Origin: Phyllobacteriaceae bacterium
Lineage (GTDB): Bacteria > Pseudomonadota > Alphaproteobacteria > Rhizobiales > Rhizobiaceae
Assembly (NCBI GenBank): GCA_024742765.1
Contig: JANSXT010000021.1
Span: 19,861-83,860, forward strand
Length of the DNA stretch: 64,000 bases
Direction of reading: 5' to 3'
This document shows positions 36,954 to 46,409 of this stretch, piece by piece (within the stretch, counting starts at the first letter, position 1; each line of letters begins with the position of its first letter). The position numbers and the translations under genes were made by a program. Below the pieces are notes generated by a model. That model saw only the letters and a program-made list of their open reading frames with translations, did no database searches and had not been told where the DNA came from.

Positions 36954-37196
36954 ATGATCACCGCACGTGTCACCGTCACGCTGAAAAACGGCGTTCTCGA
37001 CCCCCAGGGCAAGGCCATCGAAGGCGCGCTCGCAACGCTCGGCTTTGAGGGCGTTGACGGCGTGCGTCAGGGCAAGGTGTTCGATATCGAACTTGACCAT
37101 GACGACCGCGCCCGCGCCGAAATGGATCTTGCCGCCATGTGCGAGAAGCTGCTCGCAAACACGGTGATCGAGGATTATGCGGTGGAGATCGTCTGA
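36954..37196 (+). CDS. purS: FGAM synthase subunit PurS
   Basis: 80 residues. The start MITARVTVTLKNGVLDPQG and the blocks GKVFDIEL and LLANTVIEDY are typical of PurS. The small subunit bridges PurQ and PurL in the three-part formylglycinamidine synthase. It carries the GGAG ribosome site (37184-37187) that now serves the AT-rich gene starting 3 bases after its stop. Confidence 0.95.
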   Translation: MITARVTVTLKNGVLDPQGKAIEGALATLGFEGVDGVRQGKVFDIELDHDDRARAEMDLAAMCEKLLANTVIEDYAVEIV

Positions 37197-37199
37197 GCT

Positions 37200-38261
37200 A
37201 TGAAAGCAGAGTTTTTAAAACGGCATTTGGTATCGGTCCTGAACGGTACAAATAACGAAATCGACGGGCTAATGATAGAATTGCGTAACTTAACCCGTGA
37301 TTCAAATTCTTCACAAAAAGAAATAGAGGCGATAACGTCAACAATCGAAAGAATAAATATTTTATCAAAAGAAGAAAAATTTGACTACTATCTCTTCAGG
37401 AAAAAAGAAGAGAGAGAAAGCTCAATATACCGCTACTTCGGTGAAAATATATATAAGCTCATTTCAGATGCCTATCGAGATTATTCCGATTCGTACACCT
37501 TTTCTGGCGCAATTGATAAGCTAATTGATAAACGAAAAATTACAAGAGAACGAATTGTATCGGCATTTTTTGCTTTAGATGAGTTTGGCGTCCGCCAACT
37601 GTCGTTTAAAGATGCGCCTGTGGTCGTTGAGATATCCCTACCCAACAACAGTAGATCAAGAGAGCTAGAAACTGTATCGCAGATATTTTCTGCGCAGGCT
37701 AGGACCATAAAGCTATTTGAGGAATCAATAACCGGTCGACGATCTGACGTAGAAGTACTCGCGATCACATCATCACGGGTATCTGTTTTCTTTAGAATAG
37801 CTCCTGCCATCGCATCACACTTTGCAGCAACCGTCTTCTTTTTGCTTGGAGCTGCAAACCAATATCTCGATGCTCAAGCGAAACAAGCTAATCTTGCGGA
37901 GATTTTGGGCCAAGCGCCACAATTGGTCATTGATAGGAAAATAATTGAAGCAATAGCGGAGAAATGCGCATCAAAGGTCGCTGACCGCCTAGATAACAAC
38001 GGAGAGATTGCTTTTGATTTTCAGAAATGCAAAATATCTAATTCTGAATTACTGGACTCGATAATTCAAGGATTTGACTATTACGTGCATGTTCCCAATG
38101 ATTTCTACATGCAATCACAAGATGAATCAGGCGATTCTGATACTCCAAGCGATCGGCAGTACGAAGAGCTGAAACAATTATCAGAAGAGATTCGTAGAGG
38201 GTTTGAGATGCGCCCCGCCGGACCGGAAATCAAAAAGATCGCTGATCAGTCGGACGAGTAA
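37200..38261 (+). CDS. AT-rich orphan gene inserted between purS and purQ
   Basis: 353 residues of no family I recognise. Base composition is far below the neighbours (about 40% GC by eye against mid-60s), and codons such as AAA, ATA, TTA and AGA are common, so it came from elsewhere. Residues 1-75 are charged and helical, possibly coiled coil. A hydrophobic segment at about 197-217 ([20 protein letters not shown]) suggests one membrane pass, followed by an Ala-rich helix and an acidic C-terminal part (306-353). It starts 3 bases after purS and stops 2 bases before purQ, fully co-oriented, so it is expressed with the purine genes. The last 17 codons are GC-rich like the host. Confidence 0.8.
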   Translation: MKAEFLKRHLVSVLNGTNNEIDGLMIELRNLTRDSNSSQKEIEAITSTIERINILSKEEKFDYYLFRKKEERESSIYRYFGENIYKLISDAYRDYSDSYTFSGAIDKLIDKRKITRERIVSAFFALDEFGVRQLSFKDAPVVVEISLPNNSRSRELETVSQIFSAQARTIKLFEESITGRRSDVEVLAITSSRVSVFFRIAPAIASHFAATVFFLLGAANQYLDAQAKQANLAEILGQAPQLVIDRKIIEAIAEKCASKVADRLDNNGEIAFDFQKCKISNSELLDSIIQGFDYYVHVPNDFYMQSQDESGDSDTPSDRQYEELKQLSEEIRRGFEMRPAGPEIKKIADQSDE

Positions 38262-38263
38262 AC

Positions 38264-38938
38264 ATGAAAACCGCCATCGTCCTTCTGCCCGGGCTCAACC
38301 GAGACCGCGACATGATCGCGGCGATCCGGACGATCTCCGGCCAGGAGCCGCTGACCGTCTGGCAGACCGAGACGGAAATCCCCACCGGCGTCGATCTCGT
38401 CATCGTGCCGGGCGGCTTTTCGTTTGGCGACTATCTGCGCTGCGGCGCGATCGGCGCGCGCATGCCTGTGATGCGTGCGGTGGCCGATTCGGCGCGGCGC
38501 GGCGTGCGGGTGCTCGGCGTCTGCAACGGCTTTCAGATGCTGCTTGAAGCGGGCCTCTTGCCTGGTGCGCTGATGCGCAACGCGTCGCTTAATTTCGTCT
38601 GCCGGACCGTGAAGCTGGAAGTGACCAATGCGGACACGGCCTTCACGCGCGGTTACCGGCAGGGCCAGGTGATCGATTGTCCCGTGGCCCATCATGACGG
38701 CAATTATTTCGCCGATGCGGAGACGCTGGCGCGCCTTGAAGGCGAGCGCCGCGTCGTCTTCCGCTATGCGGACGGCACCAATCCGAACGGGTCGGTGAAA
38801 GACATTGCCGGCATCATCAATGCGGACGGCAACGTGCTCGGCATGATGCCGCATCCCGAAAACCTGATCGAGGACGCCCATGGCGGCGCCGACGGGCGGC
38901 CACTGTTCGAAAGCGCGCTCGATCTGGCGGCGGCCTAG
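38264..38938 (+). CDS. purQ: FGAM synthase glutaminase subunit PurQ
   Basis: 224 residues, a class I glutamine amidotransferase. The catalytic Cys is C87 in GVCNGFQML, and the His/Glu pair is in [12 protein letters not shown]. It supplies ammonia to PurL. Its present upstream sequence (end of the orphan gene) has only a weak GGACGAG-type ribosome site, so its translation may depend on ribosomes finishing the orphan gene two bases earlier. Its stop overlaps that of the convergent gene (CTAG). Confidence 0.95.
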   Translation: MKTAIVLLPGLNRDRDMIAAIRTISGQEPLTVWQTETEIPTGVDLVIVPGGFSFGDYLRCGAIGARMPVMRAVADSARRGVRVLGVCNGFQMLLEAGLLPGALMRNASLNFVCRTVKLEVTNADTAFTRGYRQGQVIDCPVAHHDGNYFADAETLARLEGERRVVFRYADGTNPNGSVKDIAGIINADGNVLGMMPHPENLIEDAHGGADGRPLFESALDLAAA

Positions 38939-39249
38939 CGCGCGGCGGTCACCAGTTCGCCGGGCGTCGTGCGCGTGATGGTGATGTCTTCGGTCACCGC
39001 GTTGCACAGGAAAACGAGATTGGCGGCGGTCGAGACGAGCTTGACCGAATAGTGCGCGCCCGTATCGCTGACCAGATGGACGTGGTTGCGGTCGGCGCCG
39101 AGCCCTTCCAGCATGGCTTCGACCGTTTGCGGGCAGGTGTCGAACGGCGCGGCCTGGCGCATCAGCACCTCTTCGCCGGCGACAGACGGCGACGCGGCCG
39201 CCATGACAAGCGCGGCGACGGCCGCCACGCGCACGGATAAGATTGACAT
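38935..39249 (-). CDS. Small hypothetical exported protein
   Basis: 104 residues from ATG 39249, with a signal peptide ending near PSVAGEE (about residue 24). Two cysteines (DTCPQ and FLCNA) may form a disulfide. No family recognised. ATG 39255 is an alternative start. It is convergent with purQ and divergent from the next lipoprotein gene, about 100 bases apart. Confidence 0.7.
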   Translation of the reverse strand: MSILSVRVAAVAALVMAAASPSVAGEEVLMRQAAPFDTCPQTVEAMLEGLGADRNHVHLVSDTGAHYSVKLVSTAANLVFLCNAVTEDITITRTTPGELVTAAR

Positions 39250-39346
39250 TGGCATGTCCCCCGATCTTGATGACCGTTGCGGTCTGCATCTCCTTGTTTT
39301 TGGTGTGGCGATTCGTCCGTCGCCTTCATCCCGATCGGAACAGCCT

Positions 39347-39787
39347 ATGCGCCAAAGGTTAAGCGCCAAATCCAAAAAACGGCAAAAAAGCGCGGGCATT
39401 GCTGCATCGGCTGCAATGGCGCTCGTGCTGACAGCCTGTCAGAGCTTTGAGGCGCCGGGCGGCTCGCTGACCGCCGAGGTCGACGCGCCGGCACCCGTCC
39501 AGGCCCTGCAACGGGTCAATGAACGCGGGCTGACCTGCTGGATTCGCTCGGGCGACCGCGCGTTCCGAGGCTATGCGCTGGTGCCGGAACTCGACACGCG
39601 CAGCGGCGATCCGCGCATTCTGGTGGTGCGGGAAGGCAATGCGCAGGGGCTGCCGCAACTGGTGATTTCGGCGTCCGGCGATCCGGTGCGGATTGTCACC
39701 TTCGGCCCGCTGACCGGCGATCGCCTCTCGGCGCGCATCAATGCCGATGTGCTGGCATGGAGTGCCGGGCGGCAGGGCTGCGCCTGA
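39347..39787 (+). CDS. Hypothetical lipoprotein
   Basis: 146 residues from ATG 39347. A basic N-terminus (MRQRLSAKSKKRQKS) is followed by a hydrophobic stretch and lipobox LTAC (Cys about residue 30). The mature part begins QSFEAPGG; a CWIRSGDRAFRGYALVPEL block is distinctive but unknown to me. An in-frame extension upstream overlaps the divergent gene and is unlikely. Confidence 0.7.
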   Translation: MRQRLSAKSKKRQKSAGIAASAAMALVLTACQSFEAPGGSLTAEVDAPAPVQALQRVNERGLTCWIRSGDRAFRGYALVPELDTRSGDPRILVVREGNAQGLPQLVISASGDPVRIVTFGPLTGDRLSARINADVLAWSAGRQGCA

Positions 39788-39809
39788 CCGCCGGGCACAT
39801 TCTAACTGC

Positions 39810-40118
39810 CTAGCTGCGGCGACGCCGGCTTTGGGTGAACGAAAGCGGGTCGGCCTGAAGCCGATGCCGCTCGTAGAAGGGCAGCGAGCGGCGGATTTCG
39901 CGATCGGCGTCAACAGCCGAGATGCCGATGTCCCGCAGTTCGGATTCCGTAAGCTTGCTCAATTGGATACGCGTGCGGCGCTTGTCCAGCTTTGCGGCGA
40001 CCATCGCCACGAGAACCCGGACCCACACGCGGAACGGAACCGCTTGGGCGGACTTGTAGACGATGCCGGCAACTGTGATTGACCGAGCCCGGAACGGAAT
40101 TGTATCGATTGTACCCAT
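39810..40118 (-). CDS. DUF1127 family protein
   Basis: 102 residues with the C-terminal DUF1127 motif (LSKLTESELRDIGIS...DADREI), an Arg/Leu-rich RNA-binding-like element common in alphaproteobacteria, where short members affect phosphate and small-RNA metabolism. This one has a longer N-terminal part with a hydrophobic stretch. ATG 40118 has GAGGA 6-7 bases upstream. It is divergent from the MocR gene, with an inverted repeat between and across their start regions. Confidence 0.86.
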   Translation of the reverse strand: MGTIDTIPFRARSITVAGIVYKSAQAVPFRVWVRVLVAMVAAKLDKRRTRIQLSKLTESELRDIGISAVDADREIRRSLPFYERHRLQADPLSFTQSRRRRS

Positions 40119-40160
40119 TTTCGAATCCTCATGGCTGGACGCCACGAAACCATGGGTACA
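40110..40160. promoter_or_regulatory. Inverted repeat between DUF1127 and the MocR gene, candidate operator
   Basis: TGTACCCAT at 40110-40118 and its exact complement ATGGGTACA at 40152-40160 are 33 bases apart. The left arm covers the DUF1127 start codon region. A TTGACA -35-like hexamer for the MocR gene starts at 40160. Paired separated half-sites of this size suit a dimeric GntR/MocR regulator. Confidence 0.5.
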
Positions 40161-40198
40161 TTGACACATTTCGGGGATCAATATAGAGAATTGTCACC

Positions 40199-41617
40199 AT
40201 GACAACTTGGATCCCAAACCTGTCGAGCACGCAAGGTCCGCTCTATGTGCGGCTGGCCAACAGCATTCAGCAGGACATCGAATCGGGCACGCTGCCCGCA
40301 GGCGCCAAGCTGCCGCCGCAGCGCAACCTGGCATTCGACATCGGCGTCACGGTGGGCACGGTCAGCCGCGCCTATGCGCTGGTGCGCGAGCGCGGGCTCG
40401 TCAATGGCGAAGTGGGGCGGGGCACATTCGTCGCCAATACCGAACACAATGGCAGCCACACGCCCCTGCCCCTGCCGCTGCGGGTGCCGGGCGGGTATGA
40501 GGAAAGCCGGACCGACGTGATCCGGCTGGATTCGTCGGCCGCTTTCGGCAGTGCTGGCGCCGCTGAAGTCCGTGCGCTGCTCGCCGAGACTTCCAAATCG
40601 ATCCCCGACCAGATGGCCGATTATGTCCGGAAGATCGAACCGCACTGGCAGGCAGCGGGCGCCGACTGGATGGACGTTGCCAGCGGATGGCGGCCCAATC
40701 CCGGAACTGTGCTCCCCACGCCCGGCGCACAGGGCGCGCTGATGGCGGTGCTCGGCGCCATCACCAGCCCCGGCGACCGGGTCGCCTGCGAGGCGCTGAC
40801 CTATGCCGGCATGCCGCGCGCGGCGCATCTGATCGGGCGCGGTTCGGTGAGCGTCGCCATCGACGAGAACGGCATCCTGCCCGAGGCGTTCGAGACGGTC
40901 TGCGCCCAGCAGCACCCCAAAGTGCTGTTCTTGATGCCGGCCGTGCACAATCCCCTCACCCGCGCGCTGCCGCCCGAGCGCCGCAAGGCGATCATCGACA
41001 TTGCCCGGCGCCACAATGTCTGGCTGATCGAGGATAATCTCTATGCGACAATGGCCGGCGATCCGCACACGCCGATCGCCGCGATGGCCCCCGACATCAC
41101 ATTCCACATCACCGGCCTGTCCAAGGCCGTTGCGGCGGGCCTGCGCGCCGGCTGGGTGGCGACGCCGCCGCATCTGACGGCCCGTGTCTGGTCGGCCGAG
41201 AAGATGCTGACGGGCGGCGCCAGCTATCTCTTATGCGAACTGGCCGCGCGGATGGTCGATGCGGGCACGGCGATGGCCGTGCGCAACCGCGTCCGCGCCG
41301 AAATCGGCCGCCGGGTCGCCTTGATGCGGACCATCTTCGATGGCTGCGACATCAATCTGCGCGATCATACGCCCTTTGCCTGGCTCAAACTGCCAGAACC
41401 CTGGCTTTCCGGCACGTTCAAGGCCGCCGCCTACGAGGAAAATGTCCGCATCGACGATGAGGACGAGTTCAAGGCCGGGCGCGGCGATCACCGGTTCCAC
41501 GGGGTGCGCATCGCGTTTTCGGCCACCGTCAAGGACATCGAACAGCTCGAAACCGGCGCGCGGCGGTTGCGGCGCGTGCTCGATGCCGGCCCCGGCGCCC
41601 ATCACAGCTACAATTGA
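40199..41617 (+). CDS. MocR-type regulator: GntR winged helix fused to PLP aminotransferase-like domain
   Basis: 472 residues. The N-terminal winged helix is at about 15-80 (SGTLPAGAKLPPQRNLAFDI...VGTVSRAY), then a fold-type I aminotransferase domain with LIEDNLYATM and the presumed PLP lysine in GLSKAVAAGLRAGW. MocR proteins sense vitamin B6 or amino-acid-related ligands. The divergent DUF1127 gene is the obvious candidate target. No other aminotransferase pathway gene is adjacent. Confidence 0.9.
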   Translation: MTTWIPNLSSTQGPLYVRLANSIQQDIESGTLPAGAKLPPQRNLAFDIGVTVGTVSRAYALVRERGLVNGEVGRGTFVANTEHNGSHTPLPLPLRVPGGYEESRTDVIRLDSSAAFGSAGAAEVRALLAETSKSIPDQMADYVRKIEPHWQAAGADWMDVASGWRPNPGTVLPTPGAQGALMAVLGAITSPGDRVACEALTYAGMPRAAHLIGRGSVSVAIDENGILPEAFETVCAQQHPKVLFLMPAVHNPLTRALPPERRKAIIDIARRHNVWLIEDNLYATMAGDPHTPIAAMAPDITFHITGLSKAVAAGLRAGWVATPPHLTARVWSAEKMLTGGASYLLCELAARMVDAGTAMAVRNRVRAEIGRRVALMRTIFDGCDINLRDHTPFAWLKLPEPWLSGTFKAAAYEENVRIDDEDEFKAGRGDHRFHGVRIAFSATVKDIEQLETGARRLRRVLDAGPGAHHSYN

Positions 41618-41727
41618 CCGGACAGACGTGGCGGCGGCGATAGCTGTGATCGGGCTTTCGCGCCCCCTTTGTTTGCCGCCGCGCATGGGCTATGCGGACG
41701 CCAACAGCCACCAGAACCGCCGGTTGC

Positions 41728-43974
41728 ATGACCATTCCCAACACGATCGCCATCACGCCCGACCTGATCGAGGCGCACGGGCTCAAGCCCGATGAATATG
41801 ACCGTATCCTTGACCTGATTGGCCGCGAACCGTCCTTTACGGAACTCGGCATCTTTTCGGCCATGTGGAACGAGCACTGCTCGTATAAGAGCTCCAAGAA
41901 GTGGCTGCGTACCTTGCCGACCGAAGGCCCGCAGGTGATCCACGGGCCGGGCGAGAATGCGGGCGTCGTCGACATTGGCGACGGACAGTGCGTCATCTTC
42001 AAGATGGAGAGCCATAACCACCCCTCCTATATCGAGCCCTATCAGGGTGCGGCGACCGGCGTCGGCGGCATATTGCGCGACGTCTTCACCATGGGCGCGC
42101 GGCCCGTTGCGGCGATGAACGCGCTGCGCTTTGGCGAGCCGGACCATCCCAAGACCCGGCATCTGGTTGCGGGCGTCGTCTCCGGTGTCGGCGGCTATGG
42201 CAATGCGTTCGGCGTGCCGACGGTGGGCGGCGAAGTGGAGTTCGATGCGCGTTACAATGGCAATTGCCTGGTCAATGCATTTGCAGCGGGGATTGCCGAC
42301 ACGGACAAGATCTTCCTCTCCAAGGCCGAAGGGGTCGGCCTGCCGATCGTCTATCTGGGCGCCAAGACCGGCCGCGACGGCGTCGGCGGCGCGACCATGG
42401 CTTCGGCCGAGTTCGACGACACGATCGAGGAAAAGCGCCCGACCGTGCAGGTCGGCGACCCGTTCACCGAAAAATGCCTGCTGGAAGCCTGTCTCGAACT
42501 GATGGCGACGGGCGCGGTGATCGCGATCCAGGACATGGGCGCGGCGGGGCTGACCTGTTCGGCCGTTGAAATGGGCGCCAAGGGGGATCTCGGCGTCGAA
42601 CTCGACCTCGACCGCGTGCCGGTGCGCGAAGAGCGCATGAGCGCCTATGAGATGATGCTGTCGGAGAGCCAGGAGCGCATGCTGATGGTGCTCGATCCGG
42701 CCCGCGAGGCCGAGGCCGAGGCGATCTTCGTCAAATGGGGGCTCGACTTCGCGATCGTCGGCAAGACGACGGACGATCTGCGCTTCCGCGTGCTGCACCA
42801 GGGCGAGGAAGTGGCCAACCTGCCGATCAAGGAACTGGGCGACGAAGCGCCCGAATATGACCGGCCCTGGGTCGAGCCGGGCACCTATCACGACTGGGAC
42901 CCGACGTCCGTGCCTGAGCCGGACGATTATGCCGACGCGCTCCTCGCTATGCTCGGGTCTCCCAACCTGTCATCGCGGCGCTGGGTCTGGGAGCAGTATG
43001 ACACGCTGATCGGCGCCAACACGCTTGCCATTCCCGGCGGCGATGCGGGTGTCGTGCGCGTCGACGGCCATGCGACCAAGGCGCTGGCTTTTTCGTCCGA
43101 CGTCACGCCGCGCTATGTGGAGGCCGACCCTTATGAGGGCGGCAAGCAGGCCGTCGCCGAGTGCTGGCGCAACATCACCGCGACCGGCGCAGAGCCGCTG
43201 GCGGCGACAGACAATCTCAATTTCGGCAATCCGGAGCGGCCCGAGATCATGGGCCAGTTCGTCAAGGCGATCGAGGGCATCGGCGAAGCCTGTTCGGCGC
43301 TCGGTTTTCCGATCGTTTCGGGCAATGTGTCGCTCTATAACGAGACCCATGGCGAGGCGATCCTGCCGACGCCGACCATCGCCGGCGTCGGGCTGATCCA
43401 CGATTGGGCGCATATGGCGCGCATCGGCACGATGCAGGATGGCGATGCGGTTTTCGTCCTTGGCGGCGATGGCTCCCATTTGGGCCAGTCCGCCTATGCG
43501 CGCATCCTCCACGACCGCACGGATGGCCCGCCGCCGGCGGTCGATCTCTACCAGGAAAAGCGCAATGGCGATTTCGTCCGCTCGGCAATCCAGAACGGCC
43601 AGGTGACCGCCTGTCACGATGTCTCCGACGGCGGGCTCGCGATCGCGCTTGCTGAAATGTGCATGGCGGCAGAGCGCGGCATGGAAATCGAGGTCGGTGG
43701 TAGCCAGACAGCCCATGCGCTGCTGTTCGGAGAGGATCAGGCGCGCTATGTCGTCACGGTCGGCAACGCGGACGCCAATTTCCTTTCGCTCAATGCCGAG
43801 GGTGCAGGCGTGCCTTTCCGGCGCATCGGCACGGTGAAAGGCGATGGCTTGATGTTGACCGGCGCGGTCTCCGCTTCCATATCTTTGGCACAGATGGAGC
43901 GCGCGCATGAGGGCTGGCTGCCCGGCTATATGGCCGGACCCGCCCGCGCCGCCGCCGAACAGGAGACGCCGTAA
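41728..43974 (+). CDS. purL: FGAM synthase large subunit PurL (short form)
   Basis: 748 residues, the size of the small PurL that needs PurS and PurQ. Blocks include [35 protein letters not shown] in part, and VSLYNETHG. It makes FGAM from FGAR, ATP and ammonia. ATG 41728 gives the family start [13 protein letters not shown]; an ATG at 41692 is less likely. It is separated from purQ by about 2.8 kb of small genes and a regulator. Confidence 0.96.
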   Translation: MTIPNTIAITPDLIEAHGLKPDEYDRILDLIGREPSFTELGIFSAMWNEHCSYKSSKKWLRTLPTEGPQVIHGPGENAGVVDIGDGQCVIFKMESHNHPSYIEPYQGAATGVGGILRDVFTMGARPVAAMNALRFGEPDHPKTRHLVAGVVSGVGGYGNAFGVPTVGGEVEFDARYNGNCLVNAFAAGIADTDKIFLSKAEGVGLPIVYLGAKTGRDGVGGATMASAEFDDTIEEKRPTVQVGDPFTEKCLLEACLELMATGAVIAIQDMGAAGLTCSAVEMGAKGDLGVELDLDRVPVREERMSAYEMMLSESQERMLMVLDPAREAEAEAIFVKWGLDFAIVGKTTDDLRFRVLHQGEEVANLPIKELGDEAPEYDRPWVEPGTYHDWDPTSVPEPDDYADALLAMLGSPNLSSRRWVWEQYDTLIGANTLAIPGGDAGVVRVDGHATKALAFSSDVTPRYVEADPYEGGKQAVAECWRNITATGAEPLAATDNLNFGNPERPEIMGQFVKAIEGIGEACSALGFPIVSGNVSLYNETHGEAILPTPTIAGVGLIHDWAHMARIGTMQDGDAVFVLGGDGSHLGQSAYARILHDRTDGPPPAVDLYQEKRNGDFVRSAIQNGQVTACHDVSDGGLAIALAEMCMAAERGMEIEVGGSQTAHALLFGEDQARYVVTVGNADANFLSLNAEGAGVPFRRIGTVKGDGLMLTGAVSASISLAQMERAHEGWLPGYMAGPARAAAEQETP

Positions 43975-44207
43975 TGCCGATGAACGCCACCGACATCGAA
44001 CGCATGATCAAGGATGCCATCCCCGATGCGCAGGTGACGATCCGCGATCTGGCCGGCGATGGCGATCACTACGCGGCGGAAGTCGTCTCGGAGAGCTTTC
44101 GCGGCAAAAGCCGCGTGCAGCAGCACCAGATGGTCTATGAGGCGCTGCAGGGCAATATGGGCGGCGTCCTGCACGCGCTTGCCTTACAGACATCGGCGCC
44201 GGGGTGA
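43974..44207 (+). CDS. bolA: BolA family protein
   Basis: A 77-residue BolA protein of the short (BolA2-like) type: IERMIKDAIPDAQVTIRDLAGDGDHY, in part, then FRGKSRVQQHQMVY with the helix-turn-helix-like segment and the conserved His. It pairs with a monothiol glutaredoxin (here grxD, 136 bases later) to bind a [2Fe-2S] cluster. Its ATG overlaps the purL stop by one base (TAATG). Confidence 0.94.
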   Translation: MPMNATDIERMIKDAIPDAQVTIRDLAGDGDHYAAEVVSESFRGKSRVQQHQMVYEALQGNMGGVLHALALQTSAPG

Positions 44208-44341
44208 TCGTGATGACCATCGCCCTCCTGATCGCCGCACTCGCCGTCCTGCTTTTGATGGACTTTCGGGTCGTACGCGCCCTATACAAATTTGCGTCCA
44301 ACCGCCGGGCCTTGAACCCGGAAGAGAACAGGAACCAGTGA
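44204..44341 (+). CDS. 45-residue (or 42-residue) small membrane protein between bolA and grxD
   Basis: Start GTG 44204 overlaps the bolA stop as GTGA; an in-frame ATG at 44213 would give 42 residues. One hydrophobic helix ([18 protein letters not shown]) is followed by a basic tail ([15 protein letters not shown]). It stops one base before the grxD ATG. Tight coupling on both sides and good codon use argue that it is real. No family name known to me. Confidence 0.65.
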   Translation: MIVMTIALLIAALAVLLLMDFRVVRALYKFASNRRALNPEENRNQ

Positions 44342-44342
44342 C

Positions 44343-44675
44343 ATGAGCGTCAACGATTTCATCGACAATGAGGTCAAGGGCAACGATGTCGTGCTCTTCA
44401 TGAAGGGCACGCCGGGCTTTCCCCAATGCGGGTTTTCGGGCCAGGTCGTCCAGATCCTCGACTATCTGGGCGTCGACTATAAAGGCGTCAACGTGCTCGC
44501 CGACGACGATCTGCGCGAGGGCATCAAGACCTTTTCGAACTGGCCGACCATCCCGCAGCTCTACGTCAAGGGCGAGTTCGTCGGCGGCTGCGACATTGTC
44601 CGCGAAATGTTCCAGGCGGGCGAGTTGCAGAGCCACTTCGAAGACAAGGGCGTGGCGGTCAAGCAGGCGAGCTGA
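44343..44675 (+). CDS. grxD: Monothiol glutaredoxin, Grx4 type
   Basis: 110 residues with the monothiol site CGFS at 29-32 and the later [17 protein letters not shown] block. It carries [2Fe-2S] clusters between two monomers and glutathione, or with BolA, and serves iron-sulfur delivery. It sits at the end of purL-bolA-small protein-grxD. Confidence 0.96.
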   Translation: MSVNDFIDNEVKGNDVVLFMKGTPGFPQCGFSGQVVQILDYLGVDYKGVNVLADDDLREGIKTFSNWPTIPQLYVKGEFVGGCDIVREMFQAGELQSHFEDKGVAVKQAS

Positions 44676-44687
44676 CCGGCTTTAAGG

Positions 44688-45188
44688 GTGATCACCCCCG
44701 CCTTTGCGGCCACCATGGCGCGTTACAATCGCTGGCAGAACGACAGTCTGCTGGCGGCTGCCGACGCGCTGACCGATGAGGCGCGCCGCGCGAACCGCGG
44801 CGCGTTTTTCGGCTCGATCCACGGGACCTTTTCGCATCTGTTCTGGGGCGACCGGATATGGATGCACCGGTTCGCCGGCACGCCGAAGCCGGATGGCGGC
44901 ATCGCCCAATCCCAATCCATGGTTGCCGATTGGGACGCGTTCGCCGCCGAGCGGCAGCGCTTTGACGATGTGATCGCCGATTGGGCGGACGGGCTGGACG
45001 ATGCATGGTTCGCCGCCGATCTGACCTGGTGGTCCGGCGCCGCCGGCCGCGAGGTCACACGGCCCCGACCGGCGCTGGTCATGCATTTCTTCAACCACCA
45101 AACGCACCATCGCGGGCAGATCCACGCCATGCTGACGGCGGCCGGCGCCAAGCCGTCCGACACCGATCTCTTCATGCTGCCGGACTGA
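44688..45188 (+). CDS. DinB family protein
   Basis: 166 residues from GTG 44688. The metal-binding histidines of the DinB four-helix fold are visible in SIHGTFSHLFWGD and FFNHQTHHRGQIHAML. The family includes damage-inducible DinB of Bacillus and thiol-dependent S-transferases. The function here is unknown. It follows grxD by 12 bases and may be in the same transcript. Confidence 0.87.
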   Translation: MITPAFAATMARYNRWQNDSLLAAADALTDEARRANRGAFFGSIHGTFSHLFWGDRIWMHRFAGTPKPDGGIAQSQSMVADWDAFAAERQRFDDVIADWADGLDDAWFAADLTWWSGAAGREVTRPRPALVMHFFNHQTHHRGQIHAMLTAAGAKPSDTDLFMLPD

Positions 45189-45264
45189 TCGCTGCCGGGC
45201 CCGCAATTGTACCGGTGACAAGCGGGCGATTGCCGGTGCCGTTTCGCCATGGCAGACCGGTGCC

Positions 45265-46338
45265 ATGACCACGCACAAGCTCCCCGCCCATGTGGCCGAT
45301 GCGTTCGCGCACCAGGCCAATGCCAGCCGCGATCTGGGATCGCCGCTGACGGCCGCCCTTTGTGCACTCGTCGCCGAACACGGGCTGCCGGACAGCGAAA
45401 CCCGCCGCCGGATCGCCACTTGGCCCGGCCTTGAAACGTCCCGGGGCGACGTCGTGCCGCTTCGGTTCGCCGGTGCGTTGCACCGGCTGGTGCTCGACGG
45501 CGCCGAACCGGCGCTCGTCGCCGCCTATCCGCCCAATCCGCTCGATACGGACGCGCTGCACGCCGCGATGACCAAAGCCGTCACCGCCCATGACGGTTTC
45601 GTCGCCGACTATCTGGATTTGCCGCCGCAGACCAACGAGGTGGCACGCGCCGCGCATCTGCTGCCGGCATTGCTGCAGCTTGCCGCAAGGACGGCGCTCC
45701 CCATGCGGATCATGGAACTGGGCGCATCGGCCGGGCTTTTGCAGAATTTCGAGAAGTTCCGCTACGATTATGGCCGCTTTTCCTGGGGCGATCCGGCTTC
45801 GCCGCTGACGATTGGCTGTGAGTGGCGGGGCGACGCGCCCTTCCCCGCCGGCGAGTTGCCGCCGATTGCCGAGCGCGGCGGTTGCGACATCGCGCCGGTG
45901 TCGATCGCCACTGATGATGACCGCAAGCGCCTTCAGTCCTATGTCTGGCCCGATCAGCCGCACCGGTTCCAAAGGCTGACGGCGGCGATGGCGATCGCGC
46001 TCGACCATCCACCGGCGATCGATGAGGCCGGCGCCGCCGATTGGCTCGAAACGCGCCTTGCACCGCTGCCCGCGGGCCGGCACACGATCGTGATGCATGC
46101 GATCATGTGGCAATATGTGCCGGCAGACGAAAAGGCCCGCGCGGAAGCGGCAATCCGCCATGCCGGCCGGCAGGCAACGCCCGACGCACCGCTCTCCTGG
46201 GTGCGGTTCGAGGCGGATGGAGACAGGCCGGGCGGCGGTGTGCGCGCCACCCACTGGTCGGGCGCGGCGGATGACGGCATCAGCCGGCTGGTCGCGCGCG
46301 GCGATTATCATGGGCGGTGGGTTGAACCGATCGTCTGA
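45265..46338 (+). CDS. DUF2332 family protein
   Basis: 357 residues. DUF2332 blocks are seen in QTNEVARAAHLLPALL, ELGASAGLLQNFEKF, in part, and VMHAIMWQYVP. GASAGL suggests a Rossmann-like, possibly SAM-dependent, fold but no reaction is known. It is 76 bases after the DinB gene. Confidence 0.83.
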   Translation: MTTHKLPAHVADAFAHQANASRDLGSPLTAALCALVAEHGLPDSETRRRIATWPGLETSRGDVVPLRFAGALHRLVLDGAEPALVAAYPPNPLDTDALHAAMTKAVTAHDGFVADYLDLPPQTNEVARAAHLLPALLQLAARTALPMRIMELGASAGLLQNFEKFRYDYGRFSWGDPASPLTIGCEWRGDAPFPAGELPPIAERGGCDIAPVSIATDDDRKRLQSYVWPDQPHRFQRLTAAMAIALDHPPAIDEAGAADWLETRLAPLPAGRHTIVMHAIMWQYVPADEKARAEAAIRHAGRQATPDAPLSWVRFEADGDRPGGGVRATHWSGAADDGISRLVARGDYHGRWVEPIV

Positions 46339-46409
46339 AAAACTGTTATGCCATGGACTGGCAAGACGCTCGGCCCATATGCCAGAGCAACGATTATGGA
46401 GGAGCAGAC

